Positions 5,763-6,888 of a stretch of 6,888 nt of DNA are shown piece after piece (position 1 is the stretch's first letter; every line of letters begins with the position of its first letter). The notes under the pieces were generated by a model. That model saw nothing but the letters and a program-made list of their open reading frames with translations, searched no databases and was not told the origin of the DNA. The stretch is from an uncultured Clostridia bacterium (lineage in GTDB: Bacteria; Bacillota; Clostridia; TANB77; CAG-508), in NCBI GenBank assembly GCA_944391895.1, contig CALXVF010000065.1:1-6888 (forward strand), given 5' to 3'. The position numbers and the translations under genes are program-made.

Positions 5763-6143
5763 ATGTTGAAAATCATGAATGTCTTCGATGCGCAGTTGCA
5801 CATGCTCTACTACTTTGGGGACAATTCATCTGCATTGTTCGTGGTGAACATTGCCAGCAAGCCCCGGTTCAAAGTAGAAATTACACCCATCTCCGCTCTG
5901 ACAGAATCTCAACTTAGAGATATTATCAGAGACTTCAGGGAAGATGTGATGGCGGCTGCTGATTGCGATAACATTCCGGAAGAGGCTACGGTTTTCACCG
6001 TTGAAACTGCATATGGGTTCATTCAGTGCTCATTCTGCAGTTCAGTCATGACCATTGTTGGTTCTCATGACAATGATGCCAAAAATAATGAGCTCCTCTT
6101 CTGGGAGACAATCAACACATTTAAGGATTTATCAACGATCTAA
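5763..6143 (+). CDS. Orphan 126-aa protein of unknown function, higher-GC
   Basis: I do not recognise this protein. The start ATG (5763-5765) has AAAGGA (5748-5753) nine bases upstream; M5 is a less likely alternative. It is a small soluble protein with no signal peptide or membrane helix. Predicted layout is an N-terminal alpha/beta part, an amphipathic helix around residues 47-66 (LTESQLRDIIRDFREDVMAA), and a beta-rich part containing C89 and C92 (QCSFC); C68 is the only other cysteine, so a complete zinc site is not evident. Sampled lines have about 43-45% GC against about 25-30% next door. With its strong promoter, 5' stem-loop and GC-rich terminator it is a self-contained unit, like the gene at 343-1008, though I see no sequence similarity between the two proteins. 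It is convergent with the gatD-like gene. Confidence 0.82.
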   Translation: MLKIMNVFDAQLHMLYYFGDNSSALFVVNIASKPRFKVEITPISALTESQLRDIIRDFREDVMAAADCDNIPEEATVFTVETAYGFIQCSFCSSVMTIVGSHDNDAKNNELLFWETINTFKDLSTI

Positions 6144-6148
6144 TCCTT

Positions 6149-6186
6149 ATCCCCCGCTCGGCAACAGCTGGGCGGGGGATTTCTTT
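6149..6186 (+). terminator. GC-rich intrinsic terminator of the 5763-6143 gene
   Basis: ATCCCCCGCTC (6149-6159) pairs with GGGCGGGGGAT (6170-6180), 11 bp with one G-T pair and a ten-base loop, followed by TTCTTT (6181-6186) and more T-rich sequence. It begins five bases after the TAA stop. On the opposite strand the hairpin is followed by AAGGATTAG, so it is not a good terminator for the convergent gatD-like gene. Confidence 0.88.
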
Positions 6187-6188
6187 AT

Positions 6189-6888
6189 TTATTCTTTTTT
6201 AAATTTTTCTAATAATTGTTCTCTACATTTTTCTTCAAATGTATCATCTAATTTTTCTAGTTCTATATTTTCTTTATATTTCCTTTGCAAACAGTATGAA
6301 ATAATATGGTCTGCAATCACAGGATTTTTTGAAAGTAATGGTCCATGTAAATATGTAGCTATTACATTTTCTTTCATAAATCCTTCTATACTATCTTCAA
6401 ATTTATTACCATTTCCATAAACTACTTTTCCAAAAGGACTATTTACATTGTATGTTTGTCCACCGTGGTTTTCAAATCCTATTACTTTAGTTTGAATATT
6501 TCCTATATTTACATCTATAACTATATTTCCAATACATCTTTTCTTTCTATCTGGTTCAGCTTCTGTATAATAACCAAATACTTCTAATCCAGGAATGACA
6601 TTTCCTTCTACACCTTTATAATATTTTCCAAATAACTGATATGCTCCACATATTAATAAAAAGAATGTTCCTGAATCTATAGCTTTTCTTATATTATCTT
6701 TATACTTTATTAAGTCATCAGATAATATTGTTTGTTCATTATCTGCTCCACCACCTGCAAATATTATATCATAGGCAGAAAAGTCTGGCTCTTCATCTTC
6801 TATACTATATTTATCTACAATTAGTGCAATTCCTCTTTTCTCCATTCTATATTTTAATACTTGAATATTTCCATAATCACCATATAAT
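6189..6888 (-). CDS. gatD: GatD-like lipid II isoglutaminyl synthase, glutaminase subunit (5'-truncated)
   Basis: A type 1 glutamine amidotransferase that, with MurT, converts D-glutamate of the lipid II stem peptide to D-isoglutamine. The reading frame stays open to the window edge: 14 codons precede the ATG at 6843-6845 and read LYGDYGNIQVLKYR, matching the family N-terminus (YGD-GN), so that ATG is internal and the true start lies to the right. In the 232 visible residues the nucleophile is C80 in LLICGAYQLFG, and the catalytic His is in TYLHGPLL near residue 181. FAGGGADNEQ (about 43-52) and ENHGGQTY (about 138-145) are family features. CGAYQ replaces the commoner CGGYQ, a mild change. 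The partner murT is normally directly upstream and would lie beyond position 6888. Codon use is AT-rich. Confidence 0.9.
   Translation of the reverse strand, partial: LYGDYGNIQVLKYRMEKRGIALIVDKYSIEDEEPDFSAYDIIFAGGGADNEQTILSDDLIKYKDNIRKAIDSGTFFLLICGAYQLFGKYYKGVEGNVIPGLEVFGYYTEAEPDRKKRCIGNIVIDVNIGNIQTKVIGFENHGGQTYNVNSPFGKVVYGNGNKFEDSIEGFMKENVIATYLHGPLLSKNPVIADHIISYCLQRKYKENIELEKLDDTFEEKCREQLLEKFKKE

Noticed and set aside
6055..6420. Plus-strand open frame spanning the end of the orphan gene, its terminator and the gatD-like gene
   Set aside because: It crosses a strong terminator hairpin, overlaps two supported genes and has no start signals.
1..6888. CRISPR arrays or tandem direct repeats
   Set aside because: No regularly spaced direct repeats were seen; the only repeated words are within the 3751-3889 palindrome.

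Overview
The window looks like the chromosome of a low-GC Firmicute, most likely an uncultured or gut-type Clostridia. That placement is inference. It rests on the strongly AT-rich backbone (roughly 25-32% GC in the lines I sampled), canonical Gram-positive ribosome-binding sites and sigma-A promoters, a CCA-encoding tRNA, and the gene set: a GatD-type lipid II amidotransferase, a PflX-like radical SAM protein and a FatA-type acyl-ACP thioesterase.

Layout, left to right. (1) A minus-strand gene start leaves the window at position 1, with a near-consensus promoter at 123-151. (2) A plus-strand tRNA-Gln with anticodon CTG lies at 216-290. It is followed by a GC-rich hairpin that also ends the convergent gene at 343-1008. 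(3) That gene is a 221-residue minus-strand protein of unknown function with a C-terminal Cys/His cluster and a base composition well above the backbone. (4) A perfect 12-bp terminator at 1100-1146 ends a large MacB-like ABC transporter (1152-3731), which carries ATPase and permease on one chain. (5) Upstream of it lies a 139-bp imperfect palindrome (3751-3889), which is the least explained structure in the window. (6) A PflX-like radical SAM gene (minus) and an acyl-ACP thioesterase gene (plus) diverge from overlapping extended -10 promoters. The radical SAM message may be leaderless. (7) A second compositionally distinct orphan gene (5763-6143) has its own consensus promoter, a hairpin at the predicted 5' end of its mRNA and a GC-rich terminator. 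(8) A minus-strand gatD-like gene runs off the right end.

Most of the content is housekeeping: cell-wall amidation, export, a glycyl-radical-type activase homologue and fatty-acid release. The genes seem to be independent short transcription units rather than one operon. The two things that stand out are the pair of higher-GC, self-contained orphan 'cassettes' (promoter, 5' UTR hairpin, strong Shine-Dalgarno, gene, GC-rich terminator) placed in intergenic positions, and the structured palindromic element in the likely leader of the ABC transporter gene. I see no CRISPR array, insertion sequence, phage module or recognisable defence system.
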